A stretch of 12,844 nucleotides of DNA, taken from contig QMNJ01000032.1 in assembly GCA_003647715.1 (NCBI GenBank), forward strand, positions 1 to 12,844, read 5' to 3'. A program made the translations under genes and the position numbers. The notes under the pieces were generated by a model. The model was not told the origin of the DNA, did no database searches, and saw nothing but the letters and a program-made list of their open reading frames with translations. Source of the DNA: Candidatus Coatesiibacteriota bacterium (GTDB lineage Bacteria; RBG-13-66-14; B26-G2). Shown one piece after another: positions 1 through 7,162 of the stretch. How positions within the stretch are numbered: position 1 is the stretch's first letter; each line of letters starts with the position of its first letter.

Positions 1-317
1 CACTTGCTAAGCAGAGAAATATCCTCGCCGCAGAACGCACCTTCAGCGCCTGGATAAGAACTGGTCTGGGTGCTGTGGCGGCTGGACTGGCTGTTGCCAA
101 ACTAATTCATCGTGGTTCCACCCTCACCGCCCTCCTTGGTGGCACCCTGATTGTCACAGGGACGCTTATATACATCATCGCCTTCCATAACTACTACCAT
201 GTCTTCAGGTTCTTCCATCGGGAGGGTCATGGAGCGAGGGCATTCTACCTCCTCATCACCCTTATTGTAGTCCTCTGCCTCTGCTCAGCAGGGGCATTCG
301 CCCTCCTAATGTTCTGA
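1..317 (+). CDS. DUF202 family inner-membrane protein (5' end outside window)
   Basis: The open frame runs in from the left edge (first full codon at position 3), so the true start is outside the window; a GTG at 75 lies inside the conserved domain and is not the start. The first visible residues contain the DUF202 hallmark AERTFSAWIRTGLG, close to the family pattern A-x-E-R-T-x-L-A-W-x-R-T-x-L. Three hydrophobic segments follow: roughly GAVAAGLAVAKLI, then ALLGGTLIVTGTLIYIIAF, then a C-terminal helix ending ALLMF. This matches the short three-helix DUF202/YidH topology. The biochemical role of the family is unknown. The protein ends at TGA 315-317, 66 bases before the next start. Family assignment is confident; function is not. 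Confidence 0.85.
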   Translation, partial: LAKQRNILAAERTFSAWIRTGLGAVAAGLAVAKLIHRGSTLTALLGGTLIVTGTLIYIIAFHNYYHVFRFFHREGHGARAFYLLITLIVVLCLCSAGAFALLMF

Positions 318-347
318 ACATTATCCCCCTCTACCCCGCACCAGCCC

Positions 348-374
348 TTGAAATCTTATCCCCATATTCATAAT
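348..374 (+). promoter_or_regulatory. Candidate sigma70-type promoter for a near-leaderless transcript
   Basis: TTGAAA at 348-353 resembles a -35 box. CATAAT at 369-374 (15-base spacer) or TAATAT at 371-376 (17-base spacer) could be the -10 box. Transcription would start about 381-384, at or just before the ATG at 384, which has no Shine-Dalgarno sequence. The CATAAT-N9-ATG arrangement is repeated exactly in front of gatB. Confidence 0.4.
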
Positions 375-383
375 ATCTACCCT

Positions 384-695
384 ATGGTCATAAAACCCAC
401 CATCATCGTCCATGGCGGCGCCTCCAACCTACCTGATGAACTGGTAACCCCCTACTATGATGGTGTCCTTAGTGCGGTCAAGATGGGCGCAGATGCTCTT
501 AAAAGCGGTGGAAGTGCACTTGATGCGGTAGAGACCGCAGTCCGTTATATGGAGGACAATGCAACATTCAACGCAGGCAGAGGCGGTTTAATACTTCTCT
601 CCCACAATGGTGACTATGCATGGGCATTCAATACTACCCGCATGGCGCGTGCTGTTATAATAGATGATAAAAAACCAACTGTTATGGTTGACTGA
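384..695 (+). pseudogene. Isoaspartyl peptidase/L-asparaginase (Ntn-hydrolase) with central region deleted
   Basis: Plant-type asparaginases (IaaA, ASRGL1) are about 300 residues; this frame encodes 103. Residues 7-13 (IIVHGGA) and 42-67 (GGSALDAVE, MED, FNAGRG) match the family N-terminus. From residue 67 the sequence jumps directly to the family C-terminus: GGLILLSHNGDYAWAFNTTRM corresponds to GGLI-x-G-x-FNT-x-M near the end of E. coli IaaA. The missing middle, about 200 residues, includes the autocleavage site and nucleophilic Thr of the GTVGAVALD motif and most substrate contacts, so this product cannot be a normal enzyme. The frame is kept across the joint near 582-587. ATG 384 was chosen because it directly precedes the conserved first strand; a TTG at 348 would add 12 unconserved residues. 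It could be a real deletion, an assembly error, or a repurposed small protein. Confidence 0.8.
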
Positions 696-735
696 AATTC
701 AATATACTTGTTAATTCCTGAATATAGCACCTGCC

Positions 736-765
736 TTGACAATAACCCACCTTCCATATCATAAT
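736..765 (+). promoter_or_regulatory. Candidate gatB promoter, leaderless architecture
   Basis: A perfect TTGACA (736-741) is followed after 18 bases by CATAAT (760-765, 5 of 6 matches). TATCAT at 757-762 is an alternative with a 15-base spacer. The expected start point, about 771-773, is 2-4 bases before the gatB ATG at 775. No purine-rich Shine-Dalgarno precedes that ATG, so the mRNA is probably leaderless or nearly so. Confidence 0.5.
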
Positions 766-774
766 CATCTAACA

Positions 775-2220
775 ATGAGTGAATATATCACGGTAATAGG
801 CATTGAGGTCCACCTTCAACTATCAACGAAGACGAAGGCATTCTGCTCCTGCCCCAACCTATTCGGCGCCCCACCCAACACCCTCACCTGCCCAATCTGT
901 CTCGGACACCCCGGCACCCTTCCCGTCCCTAACAAGAAGGTGATTGAGTATGCAATAGCAAGCGCCCTCGCCTTGAACTGCACTATAAATGCTAATACCC
1001 GATATGACAGAAAGAACTACTTCTATCCTGACCTGCCAAAGGGCTTTCAGATATCTCAGTATAATATCCCGCTTGCTGAAAAGGGCTTCCTTGAGTTCTA
1101 CGCAGGTGATGACTGGTCGCACCCTACACGATGGGGCATCACCAGAGTGCATTTAGAGGAGGATACCGCAAAGATAATACATACCGATGATGGTGCACTT
1201 CTGGATTTCAACCGGGCGGGAGTCCCACTGATGGAGATAGTGAGCGAGCCGATGGTCTCATCCCCCCCTGAAGCATATTATTACCTTCGCGCTCTAAAGG
1301 CAACAATGCTCACACTCGGTGTATCAACCTGCAATATGGAGGAGGGCTCTCTCCGCTGTGATACCAACATATCAGTGGGCAGGAAGGGCGAGGGTCTGGG
1401 AACCAAGGTAGAGATAAAGAACTTAAACTCATTCAGGGCTGTTCGCCTCGCCCTTGAATATGAGAGGGACAGGCAGGTGGAGATACTCTCAAATGGCGGA
1501 GAGGTGGTGCAGGAGACACGCCTGTGGAACGAGAAGATTGGCATAACCGAGCCAATGCGGGGAAAGGAAGAGACCGCCGACTACCGCTACTTCCCAGAGC
1601 CGGATATTCCACCCATAGTAATAGACAAAAAGTGGATAAATGAGATTGAGAATAATATGCCTTCCCTCCCAATAGAGAGAATGAACACTCTCAAAGTGGC
1701 AGGGGTAGGCATTCAGGAGGCGACCACAATAGTTGAGAGACCAGACCTGTATGCATACTTTGATGAATGTTTGAAATACCACGACAACAAAAGGTCACTG
1801 GTGAACTGGATTATCGGTGAATTAAACGCCATTGCACAGAAGAAGGGCATTGACTACTCTGATATACCGGTTAGACCAAAGCACCTTGCTGAACTGGTGA
1901 GAACTGTTGATGAGGGTAAGGTTGGCGCCAGTGCTGGGAAAGAGGTATTACTAAAGATGTGGGAGACGGGGAAAAGCCCCGATGAGTTAATAAGTGAAAT
2001 GGGCGTTGAGCGTATAAGCGATGAGGACACAATTAGAACAATTATTAACGAGGTTGTTGGCGAGAACCCCGAAGTAGTCGCATCAATACTCAAGGGGAAG
2101 GATAAGGCGATAGGACGGCTGATAGGTGAGGTTATGAGAAAGAGCGGTGGGAGCGCTGACCCAGGCATTGTCAAGAAACTGCTAAGTGAGAAGATAGAGA
2201 AAATGAAGGAGGTGAACTAA
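775..2220 (+). CDS. gatB: Asp-tRNA(Asn)/Glu-tRNA(Gln) amidotransferase subunit B
   Basis: GatB is the tRNA-binding, kinase-like subunit of GatCAB. It phosphorylates misacylated Glu-tRNA(Gln) or Asp-tRNA(Asn) in the cytoplasm, and ammonia from GatA then forms the amide. The protein is 481 residues, the usual full length. Diagnostic stretches are VIGIEVHLQL (7-16), a four-cysteine zinc site at C24, C26, C39 and C42, the active-site region YPDLPKGFQISQY (84-96), HLEEDTAK, LMEIVSEP, MEEGSLRCD, KNLNSF and YRYFPEPD. A GatB/YqeY tail with GKVGASAGKEVL follows. ATG 775 is chosen because MSEYITVIG is the conserved start; a TTG at 736 falls inside the -35 box. gatA and gatC are not in the window. The stop is 22 bases before the AsmA-like gene, so cotranscription is possible. 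Confidence 0.97.
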   Translation: MSEYITVIGIEVHLQLSTKTKAFCSCPNLFGAPPNTLTCPICLGHPGTLPVPNKKVIEYAIASALALNCTINANTRYDRKNYFYPDLPKGFQISQYNIPLAEKGFLEFYAGDDWSHPTRWGITRVHLEEDTAKIIHTDDGALLDFNRAGVPLMEIVSEPMVSSPPEAYYYLRALKATMLTLGVSTCNMEEGSLRCDTNISVGRKGEGLGTKVEIKNLNSFRAVRLALEYERDRQVEILSNGGEVVQETRLWNEKIGITEPMRGKEETADYRYFPEPDIPPIVIDKKWINEIENNMPSLPIERMNTLKVAGVGIQEATTIVERPDLYAYFDECLKYHDNKRSLVNWIIGELNAIAQKKGIDYSDIPVRPKHLAELVRTVDEGKVGASAGKEVLLKMWETGKSPDELISEMGVERISDEDTIRTIINEVVGENPEVVASILKGKDKAIGRLIGEVMRKSGGSADPGIVKKLLSEKIEKMKEVN

Positions 2221-2242
2221 TACCACGCATTCAATCTAATAA

Positions 2243-4561
2243 ATGAACAGGCGAGTAAAGATTGCGGTTATAATTGCCTGTTGTGTCTTATGGGCACTCG
2301 TCACAATATCGGTTCCCTATATAATGCTAAAGTTCTCTTTAAGCGACGATAGGTTATATGCGCTCTCGGACAGTTATGTGAAATCACTTTTAGGCGAAAA
2401 CGCTACAATAAAGAATGCACACCTGGACCTACTCCCCTTACCATCTATTATTATCAGTGGTCTGAGAACCAAAGACCCAGAAGGTGAATTAACTGCACAA
2501 TTCCTGAAGGTTAAAATAGACATTCCATACCTGTTAATAGGAAGAATAAGGTCAGAAAACATCCTTATCTATGGAGCAAAGATATTGATAACCCACGAGC
2601 AATCAAGTGGTAAAATAGTTATAGCAGGTATCAATACAAAAGAAACATCAAAACCCCTTCCAGAAAGAACTCTCCTTGAATTTAGAAACTCAAAGGTAAA
2701 GGTAGAAAGAATTGTTAATGGTAATATATTGCTTGATGGAGTATGCGGGTCTGTAGAATTAAAGGAGGGTAAGAAGAATAATATAATCAATATGAATATT
2801 AAATGGAGAGCGATGTCATACATCCCCTCTGAAGAGGCGTCATCACCTTTGATTCCCTTTTCCGGCTCACTTGCCATATCCACCACTTACTCAAAGGATA
2901 AGAACAGGGTTGAGATAACAGGTTGTAATCTGAACATACCACAGAACACAATTACAATTGAAGGTGGTGCCACAAGAGGTGAGGATGGATGGCAGGTCTC
3001 TCTGCACCACACTTTAAATGCTGGGGAAGTTGATGGTATCAATAGTATTTTATCACCTCAGAAGTATGGCATTTTGAACAGGATAGGTGTATCTGGCATA
3101 CTGGATGCAGTTATTAAAACAAGTTTCACACTAAACGATAAAGGAGGTATGGATAATATCACCATAGACGGTAAAGCGAGTTTGGTCAACGGTTCAATCA
3201 GGGCTCTCTCTGTAAGCGGTCATAAGGGCAGTATAGAAGACCTGTCAATGAGAGTTGAGATTAAACCCGAAATGATATCAGTTAATGATATTAAAGCGGC
3301 AATGGATGGTAGGACATTATCAGGTAGTTGTAGAGTTAAACCAGGTGGTGAGCCGGAGTATGAACTGAACATTGACGGCTGGGTTGATATGGGGGTGGTC
3401 TCCGCCCTTATGAAGGCACCGGAGGAGTGGGCATGCGAGGGGATTGCAAGGGTTATGGGCAAGGTTGAAGGCGATATAGAAAGTGAGTTTCTGCCCTCAA
3501 TTGATGCCAAACTTGACCATCTCTCAGGAAGCTTCTCCCTGCCCCCTTTGAAGGAGAGAATTAAGGTCAACGATGCAACACTCATAGCAACTGGAAGAAC
3601 GATAGAGTTGATAGATGCCACAGCCAAACTGGGCAGTGGTGATATAAAGGCAGGCGGGACTCTCAAGGGCTTCATAAAACCCACTATCACATTCAATCTA
3701 AACATTGAAAAGCTTGACCTTGATAGAATGGGCAGAAAGTCAAGAGAAACCAAGAAGGATACAGATTATAACCTTACACTCATAGGCAAGGTAAATGTTG
3801 GCTTCTTCAAATCAAAGGGATTTGTGTCAGAAGACCTATCAATGAACATTATGTTTAAGAATAGCAAACTGAGCATAACAGATATGCATATGAGGTCATA
3901 TGGTGGATATATAGATGGAAACATGATAATTGAGATACCGGATGGAGATTACAGCGTTGTTCTATATGGCAGTGGGGTTGATATTGGCAGATACCTTGAT
4001 AGTGCGACCGAATACAGAGGAATAATATCAGGCGGTAAGACCGACTTCACGGTCAAGTTTAGAGGCAGAGGGACTACCAGAGGTGAGGTAAAGAAGACAA
4101 TAAGCGGTGTTGGAAGCATAAAGTCATCTGGCTTTAGTGTCTCCGACCTAACAGTCCTCAATGGTTTTGCTGAGTGGAGCGGGCTTGACTTCATAAATAG
4201 GGTGAAGGTTGATAAATTGGTGGGCGAGTTTTCTATGGGCGGAAGAGAACTGAAGGTTATTAGGTGTGAGGTAGCAGGTGAGGGCATTGACCGGGCTAAT
4301 CTTTATGGCACCATCGCCTTCAACGGTGATATAGAAATGTTATGCCAGCTACGGCTTACTAAGGAATATGCCGAAAAATATAAGGGCAGAGCAATTGCAC
4401 TCTTTCCAGATGCTTACGGACGAGGCAACATCGCCTTTATATGCTATGGCACCACCAAGAAGCCGAGATTTCGCCTTAACTATGAGCAGATGCGCTCCCT
4501 CGCCGAGGGCTTAATACCGCCACTAACCGATGAAGTCATTGAAAGATACCGCCTTTATTAA
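2243..4561 (+). CDS. AsmA-like envelope protein
   Basis: The 772-residue protein starts with two Arg and one Lys and a single hydrophobic segment (about residues 7-29), followed by a long periplasmic region rich in alternating beta strands. The opening after the membrane segment (LPLPSIIISGLRTKDPEG, then ILIYGAKILI) has the AsmA pattern in which a strand-turn segment is followed by small beta repeats. The C-terminal third (GVGSIKSSGFSVSDLTVLNGFAEW, then GNIAFICYGTTKKPRFRLN) matches the AsmA C-terminal domain, including the typical closing T-KP-RF. AsmA-family proteins such as YhdP and TamB-related members are inner-membrane-anchored bridges thought to move phospholipid or assist outer-membrane biogenesis. 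This implies a diderm cell. The ATG at 2243 has no clear Shine-Dalgarno. The specific AsmA subfamily cannot be told by eye. Confidence 0.85.
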   Translation: MNRRVKIAVIIACCVLWALVTISVPYIMLKFSLSDDRLYALSDSYVKSLLGENATIKNAHLDLLPLPSIIISGLRTKDPEGELTAQFLKVKIDIPYLLIGRIRSENILIYGAKILITHEQSSGKIVIAGINTKETSKPLPERTLLEFRNSKVKVERIVNGNILLDGVCGSVELKEGKKNNIINMNIKWRAMSYIPSEEASSPLIPFSGSLAISTTYSKDKNRVEITGCNLNIPQNTITIEGGATRGEDGWQVSLHHTLNAGEVDGINSILSPQKYGILNRIGVSGILDAVIKTSFTLNDKGGMDNITIDGKASLVNGSIRALSVSGHKGSIEDLSMRVEIKPEMISVNDIKAAMDGRTLSGSCRVKPGGEPEYELNIDGWVDMGVVSALMKAPEEWACEGIARVMGKVEGDIESEFLPSIDAKLDHLSGSFSLPPLKERIKVNDATLIATGRTIELIDATAKLGSGDIKAGGTLKGFIKPTITFNLNIEKLDLDRMGRKSRETKKDTDYNLTLIGKVNVGFFKSKGFVSEDLSMNIMFKNSKLSITDMHMRSYGGYIDGNMIIEIPDGDYSVVLYGSGVDIGRYLDSATEYRGIISGGKTDFTVKFRGRGTTRGEVKKTISGVGSIKSSGFSVSDLTVLNGFAEWSGLDFINRVKVDKLVGEFSMGGRELKVIRCEVAGEGIDRANLYGTIAFNGDIEMLCQLRLTKEYAEKYKGRAIALFPDAYGRGNIAFICYGTTKKPRFRLNYEQMRSLAEGLIPPLTDEVIERYRLY

Positions 4562-4582
4562 AACTTAAAATGTGTTGCTGAA

Positions 4583-4588
4583 TATAAT
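4583..4588 (+). promoter_or_regulatory. Possible -10 box for the LctP-like permease gene
   Basis: A perfect TATAAT lies in the 108-base AT-rich gap between the AsmA-like and permease genes. No good -35 box is correctly spaced; the nearest is TTAAAA at 4558-4563 with a long 19-base spacer. In such AT-rich DNA a chance match is quite possible. Confidence 0.3.
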
Positions 4589-4669
4589 TAAAAAATTGGT
4601 GAAATAAGTCAAATACCATATTAAAATTACTCCATATATTTATTTTATCTTTTCATTGGAGGTAAAAAA

Positions 4670-6226
4670 TTGTCAGTATTTCTCGCATTACTACCCGTAG
4701 TCATTATATTCATAATGCTTGCTTTCTTCAAAAAACCCGCCGACACCTCCGGTTTCGTGGGCTGGGTTCTCATACTGCTGATTGCGATACTATACTTTAA
4801 GACCTCTGCATCTGTAGCCATCACTGCTTCACTCGCAGGTGTCGTTGCATCGTTTCCAATAAGTTTGATGGTCGCCACCAGCTTGTTCCAGATAACCTAT
4901 ATGGAGAAAGTAGGTGCTATCAGGCGCCTGGTGGTATTCTTGAAGTCGGTCTCACCACAGGATAAGGTAGTTCAGATACTCATTATCAATGTGGGCTTCG
5001 GGACTCTTATCACCGCACTCGGTGCAACCCCCGTATCAATACTCCCTCCCATTATGATTGCCCTCGGCTATACATCGTTTGTGTCTATCGCACTCCCCGC
5101 TATCGGCTATGATGCGCTCTGCACCTACGCTCTTCTCGGTATCCCTATAGTAATATTCACTCAGTTCACAGGAATAACCATTGACGAAGCAGGTGCCATA
5201 TTCTCCAGATATATGCCGGTGATAAGCACCCTGATTGCCTTCGGTATGCTCTATATTGTGGGCAGGTGGCGCCTTATGTGGCGTGGGGCAATACCCACCA
5301 TTATCACCGGTCTCACAGCGGGCTTCGTCGCCATATTTATGAACAAAATCCACCTCACCCTTCTTACAGGAGTGGGTGCCGGCATTGCGGTTATGCTCAT
5401 AATGATGTTATACCTACTTGTGAGAGGCAAAAAGGTCTATGACCCATCAGAACTGACGGACGAGGATATTAAAGTCAGGGAGACCATGCCCTTATGGAAG
5501 GCGGTTCTTCCCTGGATATTCCTGGTGATATTTGCAACCATAGTCAATGTGCCGGGACCTATCTTTGACACCCTGTTTAAGGATATCCCACTCGCAGTCA
5601 GTATAATTCCCATAGGTAAGCCGATACCTATTCGCCTGTTCTGGCAGGCATACTGGTGGGTTCTGATAAGCACCCTGGTGGCATCGCCTTTTTATAAAGG
5701 TGGTATGAGGAAGCTATTCGGTTCAACTCCAAGGTGGATAAGAAGGGCGCCCAGACCTGTCTTCTCCGCTTGTATCTTCTTCGCCATCGCCTATGTCATG
5801 AACTGGTCGGGTTACAACAGCAACTGGCATTTCCTCGGGCAAGAGCATAACATCGTCTCTGTTCTCGCAGTCAACTCCGCCCGGCTGTTCGGCGAAATGT
5901 ATGGCTTGATAGCACCATATCTGGGTCTTCTGGGTGGCTTCATATCTGGGAGCGAGACATCATCAATAGCAATGCTTACCAGGTTCCATCTTCAGACATC
6001 GCAGGAACTGTGGGGTGCAGGTGCGATAGTTGCAGGGCTGTTGATTGCGGCTGCCTCAGGCATTGGTGGTGGACTGGCAAGCGTCATCTCACCCGCTAAA
6101 CTCCAGAACGCCGCAGCAGCGATTGATAGAATAGGCGAGGAGTCAAGGGTTATCAGAACAACACTGTGGATATCACTTGTGATTACGCTTGCCTGCGCTA
6201 TTATGACTGTTATCTGGCTTATGTAG
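4670..6226 (+). CDS. LctP-family (L-lactate/glycolate permease-like) transporter
   Basis: The 518-residue, very hydrophobic protein has roughly a dozen membrane helices and one charged loop near residues 250-275, slightly shorter than E. coli LldP (551). It resembles the LctP family in its N-terminus, in the helix pair GFGTLITALGATPVSI with LLGIPIVIFTQFTGI (109-169), and in the C-terminal GSETS (427-431) followed by a Gly-rich ISPAKLQNAAAA segment. The last aligns with GSDTSANAL and MISPQSIAVA of LldP. Known members are proton symporters of L-lactate, D-lactate and glycolate. Key family positions differ: the FIEG-AAGFGTP element is not intact and Asp is replaced by Glu in GSDTS, so the substrate may differ. 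The start is TTG 4670, supported by GGAGGT at 4658-4663 with six-base spacing. No lactate dehydrogenase gene is adjacent. Confidence 0.8.
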   Translation: MSVFLALLPVVIIFIMLAFFKKPADTSGFVGWVLILLIAILYFKTSASVAITASLAGVVASFPISLMVATSLFQITYMEKVGAIRRLVVFLKSVSPQDKVVQILIINVGFGTLITALGATPVSILPPIMIALGYTSFVSIALPAIGYDALCTYALLGIPIVIFTQFTGITIDEAGAIFSRYMPVISTLIAFGMLYIVGRWRLMWRGAIPTIITGLTAGFVAIFMNKIHLTLLTGVGAGIAVMLIMMLYLLVRGKKVYDPSELTDEDIKVRETMPLWKAVLPWIFLVIFATIVNVPGPIFDTLFKDIPLAVSIIPIGKPIPIRLFWQAYWWVLISTLVASPFYKGGMRKLFGSTPRWIRRAPRPVFSACIFFAIAYVMNWSGYNSNWHFLGQEHNIVSVLAVNSARLFGEMYGLIAPYLGLLGGFISGSETSSIAMLTRFHLQTSQELWGAGAIVAGLLIAAASGIGGGLASVISPAKLQNAAAAIDRIGEESRVIRTTLWISLVITLACAIMTVIWLM

Positions 6227-6316
6227 TTATTAATGTATTTAGGGCTTATCAAATTAAAATGCCTTTAATAATTTAATCAAAAAGGGTAAAAGGTGCGTAA
6301 AGAATTATGGTCAGTT

Positions 6317-6345
6317 TTCAGATTATTAATATTGGCTATTATAAT
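6317..6345 (+). promoter_or_regulatory. Upstream candidate promoter for the lipoprotein gene
   Basis: TTCAGA (6317-6322, 4 of 6 matches) and a perfect TATAAT (6340-6345) are separated by 17 bases. This lies about 45 bases upstream of the stronger promoter at 6363-6390, so the gene may have two tandem start sites. The rest of the 200-base gap from 6227 is AT-rich and shows no gene or clear terminator. Confidence 0.35.
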
Positions 6346-6362
6346 GGAAAGAACGACAAAAA

Positions 6363-6390
6363 TTGACATACTGGGTTATTGTGATATAGT
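6363..6390 (+). promoter_or_regulatory. Strong sigma70-type promoter for the lipoprotein gene
   Basis: A consensus TTGACA (6363-6368), a 16-base spacer and TATAGT (6385-6390, 5 of 6 matches) form the best promoter in the window. Transcription would start near 6397, leaving a leader of about 30 bases that contains AGGAGGTG at 6414-6421 before the ATG at 6427. Confidence 0.7.
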
Positions 6391-6426
6391 TTATATGATA
6401 TAAGTTCTAACTTAGGAGGTGAATTT

Positions 6427-7020
6427 ATGAAGAGGAGTATTATAACGCTTGTGGCAATCTTCGCACTCAGTTTTATACTGTTATCGTCTGATTGCGAAGA
6501 GGAAAACGGAGGTGTTGCAACCAACTACTTCCCACACGCAGACCAGACAACCTGGGTATTTGATGAGGTAATTGAAGATGAAACAATCACAATGAAACTG
6601 AATGGAACTGAAAACCACGCCACTGCTGGTGAGGTCCAGGTGCTTGAGATGACAACTGGGGGAGAAACCTTTTACACCTATATAAAAGCAACCGACAATG
6701 GTGTTACAATGTACTTTGACCTGACAACAGATGATAGGTGGGAAATCCTACAATACCCTATAAAAGTAGGAGATACCTGGCACTGGGATATTACTTACAA
6801 TGATGAAAACCCTGGAAATGATGAAGAATGGCACGCAGAGGTACTAGCAGAAGAGAATGTATCCGTTCCAGCAGGTGAATTCACAGCTCTGAAAATAACC
6901 CTTTCATCTGCCGGGTATGTGGATGAGACCTTCTGGTTTGCCAGTGGAACCGGCTGGGTAAGAGATTATGCTGAGGGGTATTATGACCGGCAACTTAGAA
7001 GTTTCAACCAGCCATCATAA
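6427..7020 (+). CDS. Probable secreted lipoprotein of unknown function
   Basis: The 197-residue protein begins with KR, a hydrophobic stretch (residues 4-19) and SSDC ending at Cys23. This looks like a lipoprotein signal, but Asp at the -1 position is not the usual Gly, Ala or Ser. The mature part is acidic and strand-rich. It carries the layout of many uncharacterised bacterial surface proteins: an early YFPHADQTTWVF segment (like YFP-x-G-x-W-x-Y), a middle VGDTWHWD, VPAGEFTALKI (147-157), and near the end FWFASGTGWV, which recalls WYAPGVGLV. No catalytic residues are evident. ATG 6427 follows an ideal AGGAGGTG Shine-Dalgarno. Its own promoter and a terminator make it monocistronic, and the strong signals suggest high expression. 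It could instead be a soluble periplasmic protein. Confidence 0.75.
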   Translation: MKRSIITLVAIFALSFILLSSDCEEENGGVATNYFPHADQTTWVFDEVIEDETITMKLNGTENHATAGEVQVLEMTTGGETFYTYIKATDNGVTMYFDLTTDDRWEILQYPIKVGDTWHWDITYNDENPGNDEEWHAEVLAEENVSVPAGEFTALKITLSSAGYVDETFWFASGTGWVRDYAEGYYDRQLRSFNQPS

Positions 7021-7041
7021 GTGAATAACTATTTTTTCTCT

Positions 7042-7072
7042 AAGCCCCCTATTATGGGGGCTTTATTTTTTT
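7042..7072 (+). terminator. Intrinsic (rho-independent) terminator
   Basis: AAGCCCCC (7042-7049) and GGGGGCTT (7056-7063) form a perfect eight-base-pair stem with a six-base TATTAT loop. It is followed by TA and seven T residues (7066-7072). It sits 21 bases after the lipoprotein stop and should end that transcript before the dehydrogenase gene. Confidence 0.93.
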
Positions 7073-7109
7073 AACCATAACTTATTAAATTACTTAAAAC
7101 CCTAATTTT

Positions 7110-7118
7110 TGTTATACT
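7110..7118 (+). promoter_or_regulatory. Extended -10 promoter for the Tdh-like gene
   Basis: TGTTATACT (7110-7118) is a TGn-extended -10 element with TATACT matching 5 of 6 bases. There is no good -35 box, which extended -10 promoters often lack. The start near 7125 would give a leader of about 38 bases containing GAGGT. Its place just after a terminator supports a new transcription unit. Confidence 0.5.
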
Positions 7119-7162
7119 CTATTCAAAATGATATTCAATTCATAAAAGTGAGGTTTCACATT

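Noticed and set aside
1854..2174. Minus-strand frame opposite gatB
   Set aside because: It is a shadow of a conserved gene with no recognisable protein features.
384..2220. The asparaginase remnant as a GatD-like partner of GatB
   Set aside because: GatD belongs to the type I asparaginase fold and works with GatE in archaea. This remnant is Ntn-hydrolase type and has no active site, and the B subunit is ordinary GatB.
3220..3753. 177-codon minus-strand frame inside the AsmA-like gene
   Set aside because: It is antisense to a well-supported gene, low in complexity (Ser, Leu, Pro-rich) and lacks a ribosome-binding site.
6238..6266. Possible terminator after the LctP-like gene
   Set aside because: The only pairing (AGGGC with GCCTT) is five base pairs with a wobble, a long loop and no T-run.
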